A stretch of DNA of 64,000 nucleotides from Pogona vitticeps (GCF_051106095.1 NC_135786.1:19299501-19363500), one strand, 5' to 3'; positions 12,035 through 23,880 are shown, numbered from the stretch's first letter. Notes: generated by a model from the sequence alone, not told the origin. Numbers and translations are program-made.

Positions 12035-13290
12035 GGTGAAGGGGTTTAAGTGTGTCAGTAAAGCATGGAGCAAGGAGGTTGGGAGACCAGACTCCATTAC
12101 GAGCCTAGACTCCTAACAGAGTCACCAAAGGTGGAGTGTCCACAGTTGAGACACCAGACTAAGATGGATCCATCTTCTTCAAGGCTAACAATTGCATTAA
12201 CAGAAGAGAATGAATCATTCCAGTGGTGATGCAGATAGCAGCTACTGGGCAGCAGTAGGTGACACGGGCAGAGGAGGCAACGCTGGTGACACTCAAACCA
12301 ACTCTTGTTAGTACTGCGCAGAAGGTGGCAATGGTAAACCACTACTGAACTTTCCTAACTAAGAAATGCCTATGATGAGACTGTCCAAAATGAAGCAAGA
12401 GATTAGACTCCCAGGCTGCAAAGCACTCTGTCATCTACTGGGTAATAATAGAGAAGAAGCAAAAATAGTTCTCTTGCTATGGACAGAACTAGATTAAAGC
12501 TGAAAAGATCTAGTAGGTAACGTGCATCGAAGGAAAGGGAAATCCATTCCTGCACAGCACATATAGATGGAACATGGGATATGAGAAGGATGAATCAAAG
12601 TAAACTGGGAACCACAAGGTAGAAATAGAAAGTCTAACCATTGCAGTGCTTTGTCTCTGAGAATTAAAATGGACTGGAATGCGATATTTTCAGTCAGACA
12701 ACTATAAAGTGTTCTACTCTAGAAATAACAAACTCAGAAGAAATGGAGTGGCTCCAATACAGAGGCAAGATGTAGTGTAGGCAGTTAGGAGCTATAATGC
12801 AAGGTCCGACTGAATAATATCAATCAGACTTATCAACATAACCATCATTCAGGTCTACGTATGCTGCAACTGCCAATGATGAAAAAGATGAAATTGAAAG
12901 ATTTTATGCAAGGCTCTTGAGAGTCCCCTGGACTGCAAGGAGAACAAACCTATCCATTCTAAAGGAAATCAAGCCTGAATGCTCACTGGAAGGACAGATC
13001 CTGAAGCTGAGGCTCCAATACTTTGGCCATCTCATGAGAAGAGAAGACTCCCTGGAAGAGACCCTAATGTTGGAAAAGTGTGAGGATAAGAAGAGAAGGG
13101 GATGACAGAGGAGGAGATGGTTGGACAGTGTCATTGAAGCAACCAACATGAATTTGACCCAACTCTGAGAGGCGGTGGAAGATAGGAGGGTCTGGCGTGT
13201 TTTGGTCCATGGGGTCACAAAGAATCGAACACAACTAAACGACTAAACAAACAACAACATGCAAGTATCCAAGAGCAAATTGATGACCTT
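12035..13290 (+). mobile_element. Old RTE-like LINE, 5' portion, split by Bov-B
   Basis: Remnant of an RTE-clade LINE. Conceptual plus-strand translation gives pieces of the apurinic endonuclease region: LRRNGVAP, then SYNARSD, then DDEKDEIERFYA-like sequence, with the frame broken in several places. At 12913-13258 a Bov-B copy interrupts it, and it resumes with the peptide SIQEQIDD, matching the continuous FYASIQEEM of the sister copy at 50870-53562. The upstream part (12035-12500) also aligns by eye with 53000-53562 in reverse. Non-functional and much older than its Bov-B passenger. Confidence 0.75.
12906..13265 (+). mobile_element. Bov-B LINE 3' fragment with TSD, inside old RTE
   Basis: The insertion is 12913-13258, flanked by atgcaag at 12906-12912 and 13259-13265. 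It is 5'-truncated. It encodes the Bov-B C-terminal tail (VPWTARRTNLSILKEIKPE, then LQYFGHLMRREDSLEETLML), hits a stop at about 13103-13105, and ends in the actaaacgactaaac-type 3' terminus followed by a short CAA-rich tail. Confidence 0.85.
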
Positions 13291-13547
13291 TTCTACACCC
13301 TGTACAGTATTTCAGAACAGGTACTGTTGGGGAGTTAAATGTTGGGGAGTTAAATGGAATCAGTCTCATGGAATCAGTGGGACTGTGTAGGTGTTGACTG
13401 AACAAGTCCCATTCTTTTAATGGGTCTACTCTAGTTCTTCCAATGAGTATGCTCCAAATCAAATAACTGGATTTAGCCCTTGGCTTTTCACACGTTCACC
13501 TGCTGTTCTAACTCAGATCTCTGCAACTGAACATGGCAGTTATACCA

Positions 13548-13664
13548 TCTCAGAACTGCAGAGCTGGAAGGATCATTGAGTCCAGCCCCTGCCAAGAAAG
13601 CACCATGGGAATTGAACTCCCAACCCCCTGGCTCCGTCACCACTGAGCTATCCAGCAGTCACAT
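13548..13664 (-). repeat. tRNA-derived SINE with CR1-like tail, reverse
   Basis: On the minus strand it reads gatagctcagtggtgacgga, a B-box-like gttgggagttcaattccc, then a tail ggctggactcaatgatcc and ttccagctctgcagttctg. Same family as 872-1013. Confidence 0.7.
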
Positions 13665-15030
13665 AGTGACAGGTTTGATAGTCCTTGAACACACCTCTCC
13701 TTAAAATGGGGTAACAAGGTGAACCCAGCCATGTCCACACAGAAGAAAAACCCACTGAGTTCAATGGAGCATGCTTCCAGAAAAGTGTATATAGCTCTGT
13801 GGCCTGAATGTGCACCAGCTGGATCTTGAAATACTCACTAGCTGTGGAGGCCTGCAAGAACGCACACACACGCTTTATGTGTCATTTCTCATCATGTCCA
13901 AAAACATTATATGCCTCTGCCATGTCAGTGCAATGTCAAAATGGATCTGCCGCTGAAGATTCCCATAGGAGAGCTTCTAGGTTCCATTCAGTGCTTGCTT
14001 GATGCTTCCAATCAGAGCTTGAAAAAGTTACTTTTTAAAACAACAACTCTCAGTGCCTGGAGGTTTGGAAGAGTTTCAGTCCTGGAAAGTAACTTTATAG
14101 CATATTTTTCTTCCAAAGGTACACTTGGAAGAAGAGAGGAGAAAGATAGCACCAGACTTGTGAATGTTCCAGATCTGACCGTTGAAGCAAAGCAAAGCTG
14201 TCAGAAAAAGAGGTCCAGGCAGCATAAACAAAGCTCCAACATAAACTCAAAGGCAGTTCTTTAGTCATACAGTAATTCTTTCATCTTACAGCCTGTTGAT
14301 ACAGTAATAGAAAGAAAGGAGAACAAACATTTCATTATTCTTTGACATTTATTAATACTGATCTAAAGGATTTGACATACATCAACTAAAAAGGGGGGCA
14401 CTCAGATATGGTTGCAGCGAAAGCACCAGCAAATTGTTGATTCCTGCTTTACTTAACTGTTGGCACCTAATGTAAGCAGAGGGGATTGCTGTGTGTCAGG
14501 GTTCAGCCACAGCATCTGTTTTTTAACACCAGGGCTTAATTTGAGGGCATGTTAAGAACAGATGAAAGTACCCTTGGGCAGGTACAGAGTGCATTTCCTT
14601 CACCACTGAAAAACAATAGTCCCTGACATGTTTTGCATTTGGGGAAAGGCCCCCAGGTCAAAGAGGGTAACATTAACACATGGACTTCAACCACTGTCAC
14701 TGGGTCTCTGTACATTTTCGGATGAAGGAATGGGATGCAGAGGTTACATGAAACCTAGATAAGATTATGAATTGATCGGGTTCCCTTAACCTGTTGCAGC
14801 AAAACAAAATAGGATTATGGCTGCATAAAGTTTGACATGTTCCTTTTCAAACTCATTTATTTTGCTCTAGGTTTTTGTAAAAAAATAAGTTCACTTGATC
14901 AGATGCATCTGTTGCGGGACATCTGTGGTGAACGTGCAAGGGCCTATCTTATTTCCAAGTGGTTTGGGGATGTTGAGTGATGTGTGTGTGCTTTCTCAAT
15001 GTCGTGGTTATAACCCTGCATGCTTTGGGG
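13665..15030. other. No recognised gene or repeat
   Basis: Mostly unique DNA. Around 14015-14095 there are phrases like aagttactttttaaaac and aaagtaactttat facing each other, possibly a worn MITE. No supported coding region. Confidence 0.4.
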
Positions 15031-15034
15031 CTTA

Positions 15035-15395
15035 ATGCCTGATTAGGAGTTTGTTGTTATGTGCCCTTAATTTCCATTGACTTCTGGCAACCCCATGAAT
15101 GAGCTATCTCCAAAATGGCTCATTCGTTAACAGCCTTTCTCAGCTCTTGCAAACTCAAGCCTGTGGCTTCCTTCAGGGATCAATCCATCTCGTATTTGAC
15201 CTTCCTCTTTTCCTGATGCCTTCAACCTTTCCCCATCAAACTTTCCCAACATCATTGTCTTTTCTAGAGAATCTGTCTTCTCATGATGTGCCCAAAGTTG
15301 AACAGTCTCAATTTCAACATTTTTACTTTCAAACATAGTTGAGGCTTGATTGTCTTTGTGGCAGTCCAGAGTATTGTATATCAATTCATATATCA
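15035..15395 (-). mobile_element. Old RTE-like LINE 3' end, reverse
   Basis: On the minus strand it encodes a degraded RTE C-terminus (THHEKTDSLEKTMMLGKFDG-like, then LEFARAEKGC) and then the 3' terminus with ttgttgttatgtgcc on the plus strand. The closest relative in the window is 56520-56892, which ends in FEFVKAEQGC. Confidence 0.7.
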
Positions 15396-15546
15396 AGGCC
15401 TAAAATCTTGAGAATCAAACTGGTTTGAATCGCAGTATGATGTTGAATTAAAGTTCCCACCTCGTTTTTCTCCCTAATAAGCTTCTCAGCTTTAGAAACA
15501 CCAACACGGACAGTCTCAACATGGTCCTCCCCCTGCTGGAAACAAA

Positions 15547-15984
15547 TACAGTGGTGCCCCGTATAGCTATGATAATCCGTGCAGCCAAAATCGTCGCTAT
15601 ACGGATTCATCGCTATGCGAAATAAAAAAGCCCACAGGAATGCATTAAAACCTGTTTAATGCATTCCTATGGGCAAAAAACTCACCGTTATGCAAAAATC
15701 CTCCATACGGCCGCCATTTTCGCTGCCCGGTAAGCGAGGAATCGGCGCAAAAACACAGCAGGCGGCCATTTTTTTAACCCGGTGGCCATTTTGGAACTGC
15801 CGATCAGCTGTTAGAAAAACATCGCTATGCGAGAATCGGTAAGTGAAACAGCTTACCGATCATCGCAAAGTGATTTTTTCCTATCTAAATCGTCACAATG
15901 CAATCACTTTTGTGATCGCAAAAACTTAATCACTATGCGGATTCATTGTTAAACGGGGCGCCCGTTAAGCGAGGCACCACTGTA
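15547..15984. mobile_element. Tigger/mariner-like MITE with TA duplication
   Basis: Element 15549-15982 (434 bp) begins cagtggtgccccgtatag and ends gcgaggcaccactg, inverted repeats flanked by TA (15547-15548 and 15983-15984). TA targets are the rule for Tc1/mariner and Tigger elements. The interior has many CG dinucleotides and 'cgctatgcg' phrases shared with 51814-52180. No transposase frame, so non-autonomous. Confidence 0.85.
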
Positions 15985-17530
15985 AACAGTTTAAATTGGC
16001 CAGTGCCGATGACTAATAACTTTATTTTGCTTTATTTTTGAGAGACACCAGAAATTTGCATATGGGCTGAAAATTCATCTGCTGTCTAGAGTATCCATCT
16101 GGGATATTTTGCAATCAGACAGTAGAAAATTCATTAAGTTCTGGAGCATTTGACTCAGACTGAAAAATTCATCTGTTCAACTTGAGGATGACTTCATCAT
16201 GTCACTATTCACTAGGTTTAAAGGTAACTTTCTAAGTTCTAGACCTTTCCTTGAAATGCAATGGAAGCTCCAGGGCAGCTTCTTGATGATGCTAGAACAG
16301 GAAGAGGTAAAAATATGCTGAAAGTTAACCAGCAAGGAATATGTTTCTTTTCACCCCTTCCTAAGGCCAGAGTTCCAGCATCATAAGGAAACTCTCCTGG
16401 AAATGGATCAAAAGATCCACACCTGTTCTGGCCCCTGGGCACCATTAGTGCAATAATCTGCACTAATTTTGGAACTCCCCTGAGTGAACCAGTGTAGAAA
16501 GAGAAGAAGCTGAAACACAGCTCCTTTCTCTTTTCTGCCTAGCTTATCTTGCACTAGCTGGGCTTTGGGATCTGTAAAACACTCTTCACAACGGTCCTGC
16601 TACAGAGAACATATGAATATAGAGAGCTGTATTGATGGGCAGCCCCTGGCTTGAACCTTGGCAATCAAAGCTAGATTTTCATGTGAATATCTACTTGAAT
16701 TACAGTTAGGATGCAACGCGTCACCCTGACATTCACCCCTCACTCTTAATGGAATCTAATCTAAACTGTGCCAGGCTGCCGTAATCATTAATTCATCTCC
16801 TTGTTAATTCATTCATCTTTATTTCACCATTTAGCTAATGAGGATAATAGGAAGCATCAACTCCTAATGGCTGATCTTCTCCTTTTAAAATGCAGCATCT
16901 GATAATAATTAATTAATAACAGAAGACAACAATAACTTTCATTTTACAGGTATTTCCCCTGTCCTACCCTTTTCCTCCCTGGAGAGTTTGTATTTTAATT
17001 ATAGGTGCCAGGAAGACAAATTAACTCTCCTGGATTTTTAAAAAGATCTGCGTTGCGGCTTGTAACGTCATGGGGTGAGGTGGAGAAGCTATCCTCATGC
17101 AAAAATAATCAGAACCTTCCCCTCCCTTTCCTTTTTTAGGCAGTCTTATAAATGTCAGAGATGAAGAGCAGATAAATACTGCTGACGATATTTGGTATGA
17201 CATCGGTAATACTCAAGAGGGACTCAGCAGTGTAGTGTGCCAGGCTGGATGTTCTTTGCTTTTATGAAGGTGACAGACTTGACCTGTCATGTACTAGTAA
17301 CACCCTGGACAGACTAGAAATGTCACACACACTGCTCACAGTTGCTACTTAAAATGGAAAAAGGTTTTGCTGGAAAAAGGTGTCTTAACAAAAAAACGTG
17401 GTTTCAATGGCTGAACCTTTACATTTTGCTGCCCATGGCAGAGCAGAAAATGGCAACTCCTTTCATCCATGTCAAGGTGATAGTTCCCACAAACATTGGT
17501 GCAATGGTAAATTTGGAAGCTCATCAGGAT
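15985..17530. other. No recognised gene; possible conserved block at 16770-16960
   Basis: Unique sequence. The sub-block 16770-16960 is AT-rich but not simple-repeat, and carries several homeodomain-type cores (aatcattaattcat, gttaattcattc, ataattaattaataac). This texture is common in conserved vertebrate enhancers, but conservation cannot be tested here. Confidence 0.35.
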
Positions 17531-17534
17531 AGTT

Positions 17535-19630
17535 CTCATAGAATAATTGAGTTGGAAGGGGCCTCTAAGGCCATCGAGTCCAACCCCCTGCTCAAGGCAG
17601 GAATACAAAGCAACCCACCTGGGTATTGTTGTCGATTTTCTCTTGAATGCTCCCAGTGTTGAAGCCCTCACCACCTCCTGAGGTAATTGGTTCTGTTGTC
17701 ATACTGTTTTAACAGTAAAGAAATTTTTCCTGATGGTTAGCCTAAATCTGGCTTCCTGTAGCTTGAGTCCATTATTGTGTGTCCTGCACTCTGGAATGAT
17801 CAAGAACAGATTCTGCCCCTTCTCTGTATGACAACCTTTCAAATATTTCAAAAGTGCTATCATATATCCTCTCAGTCTTCTTTTCTCAAAGCTAAACATG
17901 CCAGTTCTTTCTGTCTTTCCTCCCAGGGCTTGATTTCCAGTCTCCTGGTCATTCTTGTTGCCCTCCCCTAAACTTTCTCCAGTTTTTTAGCATCCTTCTT
18001 AAAATGTGCTGTCCAGAACTGGACACAGTACTGTAGATGAGGTCTAATCAGTGCTGAATAGAAGGCAGCTAGTACCTCACAACTCCAACTACCGTACAAT
18101 TGCACTCATTTCACACGCTAGCAAGGTTATGCTCAAAATCCTCCAAGGTAGGCTTCAGCAGTATGTGGACGGAGAACTCCCAGAAGTACAAGCTGGATTC
18201 CGAAGAGGCAGAGGAACTAGAGACCAAATTGCTAACTTGTGCTGGATTATGGAGAAAGCCAGAGAGTTCCAGAAAAATATCTACTTCTGCTTCATTGACT
18301 ATGCAAAAGCCTTTGACTGTGTGGACCACAGCAAACTGTGTCAAGTTCTTAAAGAAATGGGAGTGCCTGACCACCTTATCTGTCTCCTGAGAAACCTATA
18401 TGTAGGACAGGAAGCAACAGTTAGAACTGGTCATGGAACAACTGATTGGTTCAAAATTGGGAAAGGAGTACGACAAGGCTGTATATTGTCCCCCTGCTAT
18501 TTAACTTATTTGCAGAATACATCATGCGAAAGGCTGGACTGGATGAAACCCAAGCCGGAATTAAGATTGCCGGAAGAAATATCAACAACCTCAGATATGC
18601 AGATGATACCATTCTGATGGCAGAAAGTGAGGAGGAATTAAAGAACCTTGTAATGAGAGTGAAAGAGGAGAGTGCAAAAAACGGTCTGAAACGTAACATC
18701 AAAAAAACTAAGATCATGGCCACTGGTCCCATCACCTCCTGGGAAATAGAAGGGGAAGACATGGAGGAAGTGACAGATTTTATTTTCCTGGGCTCCATGA
18801 TCACTGCAGATGGAAACAGCAGCCACGAAATTAAAAGACGCCTGCTTCTTGGGAGGAAAGCAATGACAAATCTTGACAGCATCTTAAAAAGCAGAGACAT
18901 CACCTTGCCAACAAAAGTCCGAATAGTCAAAGCTTTGGTTTTTCCTGTTGTGATGTATGGAAGTGAGAGCTGGACCATAAAGAAAGCAGACCACCGAAGA
19001 ATTGATGCCTTTGAATTGTAGTGCTGGAGGAGGCTCTTGAGAATCCCCTGGACTGCAAGGAGAACGAACCTATCAGTTCTAAAGGAAATCAACCCTGAGT
19101 GCTCACTGGAAGGACAGATCCTGAAGCTGAGGCTCCAGTACGTTGGCCATCTCATGAGAAGAAAAGAGTCCTTGGAAAAAACCTTGATGTTAGGAAGGTG
19201 TGATGGCAAGAGGAGAAGGGGACGACCGAGGATGAGATGGCTGGACAGTGTCTGCGAAGCAACCAACATGAATTTGACACAACTCCAGGAGGCAGTGGAA
19301 GATAGGAGGGTCTTGTGTGCTCTGGTCCATGGGGTCACGAGGAGTCGGACACGACTAAACGACTAAACACACAACACAGGATCAGGAGACTGTAGTTCTG
19401 TTAATGCATTCTAAAATCGCATTTGCCTTTTTTGCAGCCACATTGCACTGTTGGCCAATATGCAGCTCCCTCCAAAAGTGTCTAAAAATGTAGGTAGCTG
19501 CATTGATCTGCATCAGCAAATGAAAGCTAGCTATTTTTGGTTCCACCAGGAACCAATCTTTTGTAAAACGCATGGATTTTGATTGCCTCTTTAACGACAG
19601 AGAACCCTCAAACATTTTGAATAACAACAG
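17535..19630 (-). mobile_element. CR1 LINE 3' region, reverse, split by Bov-B
   Basis: The 3' end lies at about 17535 (gagttggaaggggcctct on the plus strand, the reverse of the CR1 terminus). Typical CR1 phrases follow to about 18075: taaagaaatttttcctgatg, gtgtcctgcactctgg, gtccagaactggacacagta. The element resumes after the Bov-B at about 19380 with ttctaaaatcgcatttgcc and gcagccacattgcactgttg. Non-coding remnant. Confidence 0.8.
18076..19378 (+). mobile_element. Bov-B LINE, reverse transcriptase to 3' end
   Basis: This is the longest Bov-B copy here, 5'-truncated within the reverse transcriptase. It starts near [14 protein letters not shown] and contains the fingers (QAGFRRGRGTRDQIAN), the palm motif YFCFIDYAKAFDCVDH, GVRQGCILSPC, and the catalytic NLRYADDTILMAESEEE. 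A frameshift lies near 18500, just after the ILSPC motif. A TAG stop at 19019-19021 replaces the Trp of FELWCW. The C-terminal region continues to VHGVTRSRTRLND and the Bov-B tail (gactaaacgactaaac). It sits inside a CR1; no target duplication longer than about 6 bp was seen. Two lesions only, so fairly young but not active. Confidence 0.92.
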
Positions 19631-21115
19631 GGATAGCTTGCAAAAATATGCTGCTCCTAGGAAAATCCATGTTTCCCCCTGACTACTGTGAGGATTGCTG
19701 CTAAGGCAATAAGGGTGGCAGGGGATGGCTTAGTCCCTGCTAAACATAAAGTCCTGGGCTTTTGATTCTGTGAGCCCTGGCACCAGTACACCACTGCCTC
19801 CTACCAAGCAAATTGATTTTGCACATGATGCAGGAAATGCTGTGCCTGCTTTTCTTCTCCATTTGCACTTCACTTGTATTCACAAAGTGGCGTTGAAAGG
19901 TTAATTTTCTAGATTCTCTCAGCTAGCATGAAGAAAGGCCAAGCTGGCTGAAGGACTCCAAGAGTTGTGGTCTATAAAGTAACTTTCCCAAACTCTCTTC
20001 CCAACTATCTGAAGCTTTGGAGCCTTGCTAGACACTCAGAGAAATTGGTCACCTCACTATGGCCCAACATATTAATTTAATGTGACAGCATTAAAAATGG
20101 TTAATGTTAAAATCATTTCTTTCCCACACATCAGGAAGAATAGACCTAGTCTTAAGAAAATCTTTGGAATGCAATACATTAGCATGAAAATCATTATTCT
20201 TAAAATGTAACTCTCTAGATGCATGAATTGGCTTGCCTTCTTATTAATGCAAAAGTAGCAGATGGAAAGTTAACACATTACACTACCACATTATTTCCAA
20301 GCTGCCCTACCACCCCACCCTGAAAAATGCTATAAGCAAAAACTTTGGGGGTAGGCATAAACTAGTGGCACAGCACAGCACATATGGCACATCCCGAAGA
20401 CTTTGATTTTTGCTCCTGATATCTGCAGGTAAAGGTGCGGAAAGTCCCCTCTCAGATATCCTGGGCAGTCTTCTCTAACTTGTTGTCCTGGTGTGTTCAG
20501 CTGCAGCTCCCATCATGTTGACATGGCTATTGGGCCTACTGGAAGTGTAAGATGGCAGCTCAGGCCAATCTAACTGGTGACTAAAGAAGACTTCTTTAGA
20601 GATCTATTGCTAAGTAGTCACAGTGTTGACAATTCAGATATAATTGGAACAATGGTCTGATGGTCTAATGCTGCTCCCTAAATTCTATATTTCATTCTTC
20701 ACTGTTATCCTTGGTCATGCTAGCCCTGATCTGTTATTGTTCTAGAGTTTTCTATCTCCCAGAGACACTTCCTGTTTCCAAAGATTGAGGGGGGGGGGGA
20801 ATCACATTTTGGATGACAACTCCCAGTATCTGTCAACCAGCATGGCAGCTGTAGTTCAAAAATACTTTTTTCTAGACTTAGATTTTTGAAAGGAACTGAC
20901 TGGGTTACTTATTACTTCTCGGTTGTTGTCATCATTGCTCTGATCACGGGAAATAATTTGTTGTGCTGTGTATTCTTAACACAGAGTCGTTGTCACTGAC
21001 AGGCTAAAGATATATAGGACAGTACTTTCAGATTCCTTCTGAGCCCGTTCTGATACTGTGTCTTGGAAACTAAGTCTCAAGCAAATAATATTTCCCTTGC
21101 CACTTAGGGCTGATA
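19631..21115. other. No recognised gene; two small MITE fragments
   Basis: Mostly unique. Fragments with ccaagagttgtggtctataa (about 19956-19978) and ggatgacaactcccagtatc plus ggcagctgtagttcaaaaat (20810-20870) look like worn arms of the 'actacaactcccag' MITE class. A G-run lies near 20789-20799. Confidence 0.4.
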
Positions 21116-21119
21116 AGAA

Positions 21120-21365
21120 AATCACATTAAATTTGAAAAAAGAATTGTCAAATTGCCTCTAAAAGTGCTTTAAAATGCATTTAAAGGTAACTTTTGAAAG
21201 TAAGTAGATGGTACTTGTTACACTTCAGTAACTTTAGGTGTTAACTTCCACACTTAAAACATCATGTTGTAATTACTAGTTACATCACTTGTTATCCCAG
21301 AGCTAACCCATTACAGGTAACTCAATTACTTTAAACAACTTATTTCTAAGTTTTGAACATTACAA
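21120..21365. repeat. Degenerate TAACTTTT/TTACTTG-rich repeat
   Basis: Recurrent short phrases (ggtaacttttgaaagtaag, cagtaactttaggt, ttgtaattactagttac, aggtaactcaattacttt) run through the block. Similar phrases occur at 27770-28000 and 33420-33850. Probably an old MITE-type repeat, not identified. Confidence 0.35.
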
Positions 21366-21526
21366 AATATTGCTATTTGCAGATTCCAAGCCCTGCTAAA
21401 GCACTGTGTTCTATGGTGACATGAATATGTTAATTTGCTGCATATACAATTTTAATCTAAAACAAAATCTCTCAGTGGGCTATGCTAAATCTTCACTCTA
21501 GCAGAGCAAACATATCCATGCCTACT

Positions 21527-21923
21527 TAGCATATTTTTCCATGTATAAGATGATACTTTTCTCTAAAATATTTTGATTAAAAATTTAGGTTCGCCTTATA
21601 CACGGAAGTAAGGAGGAGGGAGGGATCAAAGCACTTTGATCCCTGCTTTCCCCCTACACTTTTGTGAAGAAAGTGGAGTGGGAAAGCACTTTTCTCTCAA
21701 TAAAGTGGAACAGCACTTTCCTCTCAATAAAGTGCTTTCTTGCGAGGAAAGTGGTTTTCCCCTCCACTTACTTTGGAAGAAAGTGGAGGGGGAAATCAGG
21801 AATCAAAGTGCTTTGATCCCTGCCTTCTCCCTCCACTTTCATGTGAAGAAAGAAATTCTGGGTTAGAAAAGTGGGGTGGTGGTCTTATACGTGGGAGCAT
21901 ATTATACACGGAAAAGTACGGTA
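21527..21923. mobile_element. Inverted-repeat DNA element, TACCGTA-type ends
   Basis: The left end tagcatatttttccatgtat and right end tacacggaaaagtacggta are imperfect inverted repeats with TA at the borders. The interior is a purine-rich run of 'aggggaaagtgg' and 'caaagtgctttgatccctgc' phrases, partly tandem (21640-21840). Related copies are at 23636-23880 and 28606-29482. No transposase. Superfamily not determined. Confidence 0.65.
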
Positions 21924-21939
21924 AGTTTTCCCCATGCAG

Positions 21940-22035
21940 TGTCCATGTTAGTCTCTTGGAGAAAATCCAACTGAGATTCATGTACCACCTTAAAGACAAA
22001 TAACATTATAGCACAAGCTTTCAGTTCTTGTTGTT
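21940..22035. repeat. Old interspersed repeat ('accttaaagac' family)
   Basis: Phrases ccatgttagtctcttggag, gtaccaccttaaagacaaat and agcacaagctttcag match a repeat widespread in reptiles whose consensus contains 'cttgtggcaccttaaagactaac'. Related blocks occur at 32285-32450 and others. Confidence 0.5.
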
Positions 22036-22039
22036 AGAT

Positions 22040-22535
22040 ATGTGACGCACATTATTAAGATTTTCAACTAGATGTATTTGCCTCATTTGCTTCTGACCTC
22101 ACCCAGTGGAGGCTGTTGAGTCTGAATTCAGAGGGACGATGAGTCCACATTGCATTTTATTCTAAACTTGACAGCAGCTAAACAAGGTGCCAATCTTCAG
22201 CCCCAAAATAGACTTAGCACCTTGGGAAACCCCTTTAAAAGTAAAAATCAAGACCAAATTTGCTTGTGCTTCAAAATCAGATTGTGTAGCCTTCACTACC
22301 GTGTACAATTTTGCTGCCCTCAGTGACCTGCAGCAGGGAAAGGGCAGAATTTATAGCAGCAAATTGCCACCAATTAATGAGCCCCTGCTTGGGATTTCTC
22401 ATTGCACACTACTGCACAATGAGAAATCCATGTGGGAACTCATTAATTAGCAGTGATTATACCACTGTGAATCGTTTCCCTTCCACTGGCATAGCTACAC
22501 AACATGACTTTGGCCGATTTTGTACTATATCTGTA
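22040..22535. other. No recognised gene or repeat
   Basis: Unique sequence. A small inverted repeat near 22395-22430 (atttctcattgcacactact against tgcacaatgagaaat) could form a short hairpin. Confidence 0.4.
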
Positions 22536-22539
22536 TCTA

Positions 22540-22715
22540 TTGTTCTTGTGATGTGCTGTCAGGTTACATTGGACTTTCATCAAGGTATATTAAGTATTTA
22601 AGGAGTGGTTTTGCTGGCGCTATCCTGCAGTGAGTTTCCATGGCTGAGCAGAGATTTCAACCCAGGTTTCTTCAGTCCTAGACTTTACTTTATCCACTAC
22701 ACAGCACTGGCTCTC
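22540..22715 (+). repeat. SINE with RTE-like 3' region
   Basis: Order: a 'gtgatgtgctgtca' start, aagtatttaaggagtggttt, then agatttcaacccaggtttct, and the end actacacagcactggctctc. Comparable to 44045-44225. The long spacing and mutations show age. Confidence 0.5.
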
Positions 22716-23630
22716 TTCCTGTTTGTCTGAGGAATGAACTGCAGTGTTGAAATCCAGATCTTCCAAATTATGCCTTGCTTCACTCTTTAACTTCATACTC
22801 TGATAGCATCAACAGTCCCTCAAGCAGTGTCCCTACTGTTAATGGGATGTCACAGAAACACCTTGATGCCAGAACATATATATAGTATTTCTTTCTTTTT
22901 CTACTGGCCTGGGGAATATCCTCATATGCTGTGTTAAAATTGCATAGTTTCCTTTCAGAGGAAAAACGCTTTGTCTGTTCGTAAAACATTCTATTATCAC
23001 ACTTCATGATGAATGAGATGTGTTTATTTGTTTCTTTTCCAGCTGTCTTTATAGGATGATCTAAGGTTAATGGTGGAAATGCTACCATAATAAATGGTTT
23101 CAGGTAGTCAAATCTTTCATCGGAGTACTTTGTTTCAGCAAAACTCAGAGGCAAAACAAATGGATATCTGTGGACACTTGGAACGTATTCCTTTAACACT
23201 GGCTGTGAGAAAGAAAACTTCAATGAAAACAAAAAAATTCCTTGGATTTGTATTGGGTTTCTCCTGTTCTTTATCACAATCTCCTGCTTTCATCAAGTAC
23301 AAGATCAACATTCAGAGATTCAGAGCCCAGTCGAAGAGGACCTACAGAATCCTGAACTGGCTAATAAAAAAGAATTACAGTATTTTTATTCAAGAGCCCT
23401 TACTTGAAATAGTTTTATAATGCTGTATTTTGCTGCATATTTGTGTGTTAAGATTGTTATATTTTTAATGGCATTTGTTTGTAGTACCCAAGGCAAACAA
23501 TAACATTTACAGTCCATGAAACCAATGCACAATAAATACTAGAAGGCAATACTTTGACATATGAATACCTTGGAGATCCATAGTTTCATTAATATGCTTG
23601 TCCCTTTATTAATGTATTGACACTGATTCC
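22716..23630. other. No recognised gene; longest non-repeat open frame lies here
   Basis: The minus strand is open for 165 codons from 23277 to 22780. The conceptual product has no domain I recognise, no repeated motif and no signal or membrane segment. An open stretch of this size is roughly what chance allows in 64 kb of six-frame sequence, so it is not called a gene. Confidence 0.35.
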
Positions 23631-23635
23631 CACTG

Positions 23636-23880
23636 TCATCTTATACTTGGAAGTAAAGAGGGGGAGGGATCAAAGCGCTTTGATCCCTGCTTTGATCCCT
23701 GCTTTCCCCCTCCACTTTTTGTGAAGAAAATGGAGGGGAAAAGCAGGAATCACTTTGATGAATCGCTTTGATGATTCCTGCTTCTCTCCTCCAGTTTCTT
23801 CCGAAGAAAGAAATTCTGGGTTAGAAAACTGGGGTGTTGTCTTATATGTGGGGGCATATTATACATGGAAAAATATGGTA
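23636..23880. mobile_element. Inverted-repeat DNA element, 5'-truncated copy
   Basis: Begins at tcatcttatacttggaagt and ends at atacatggaaaaatatggta, with the interior 'tttgatccctgctttccccc' purine/pyrimidine tract of the 21527-21923 family. The left terminal repeat is missing. Confidence 0.6.

Noticed and set aside
18451-19338. 295-codon open frame on the minus strand
   Set aside because: It is the antisense of the Bov-B reverse transcriptase; the plus strand carries the catalytic YADD and other RT motifs.
22780-23277. 165-codon open frame on the minus strand
   Set aside because: No domain, no start context and no splice evidence. About one such frame is expected by chance in 64 kb read in six frames.
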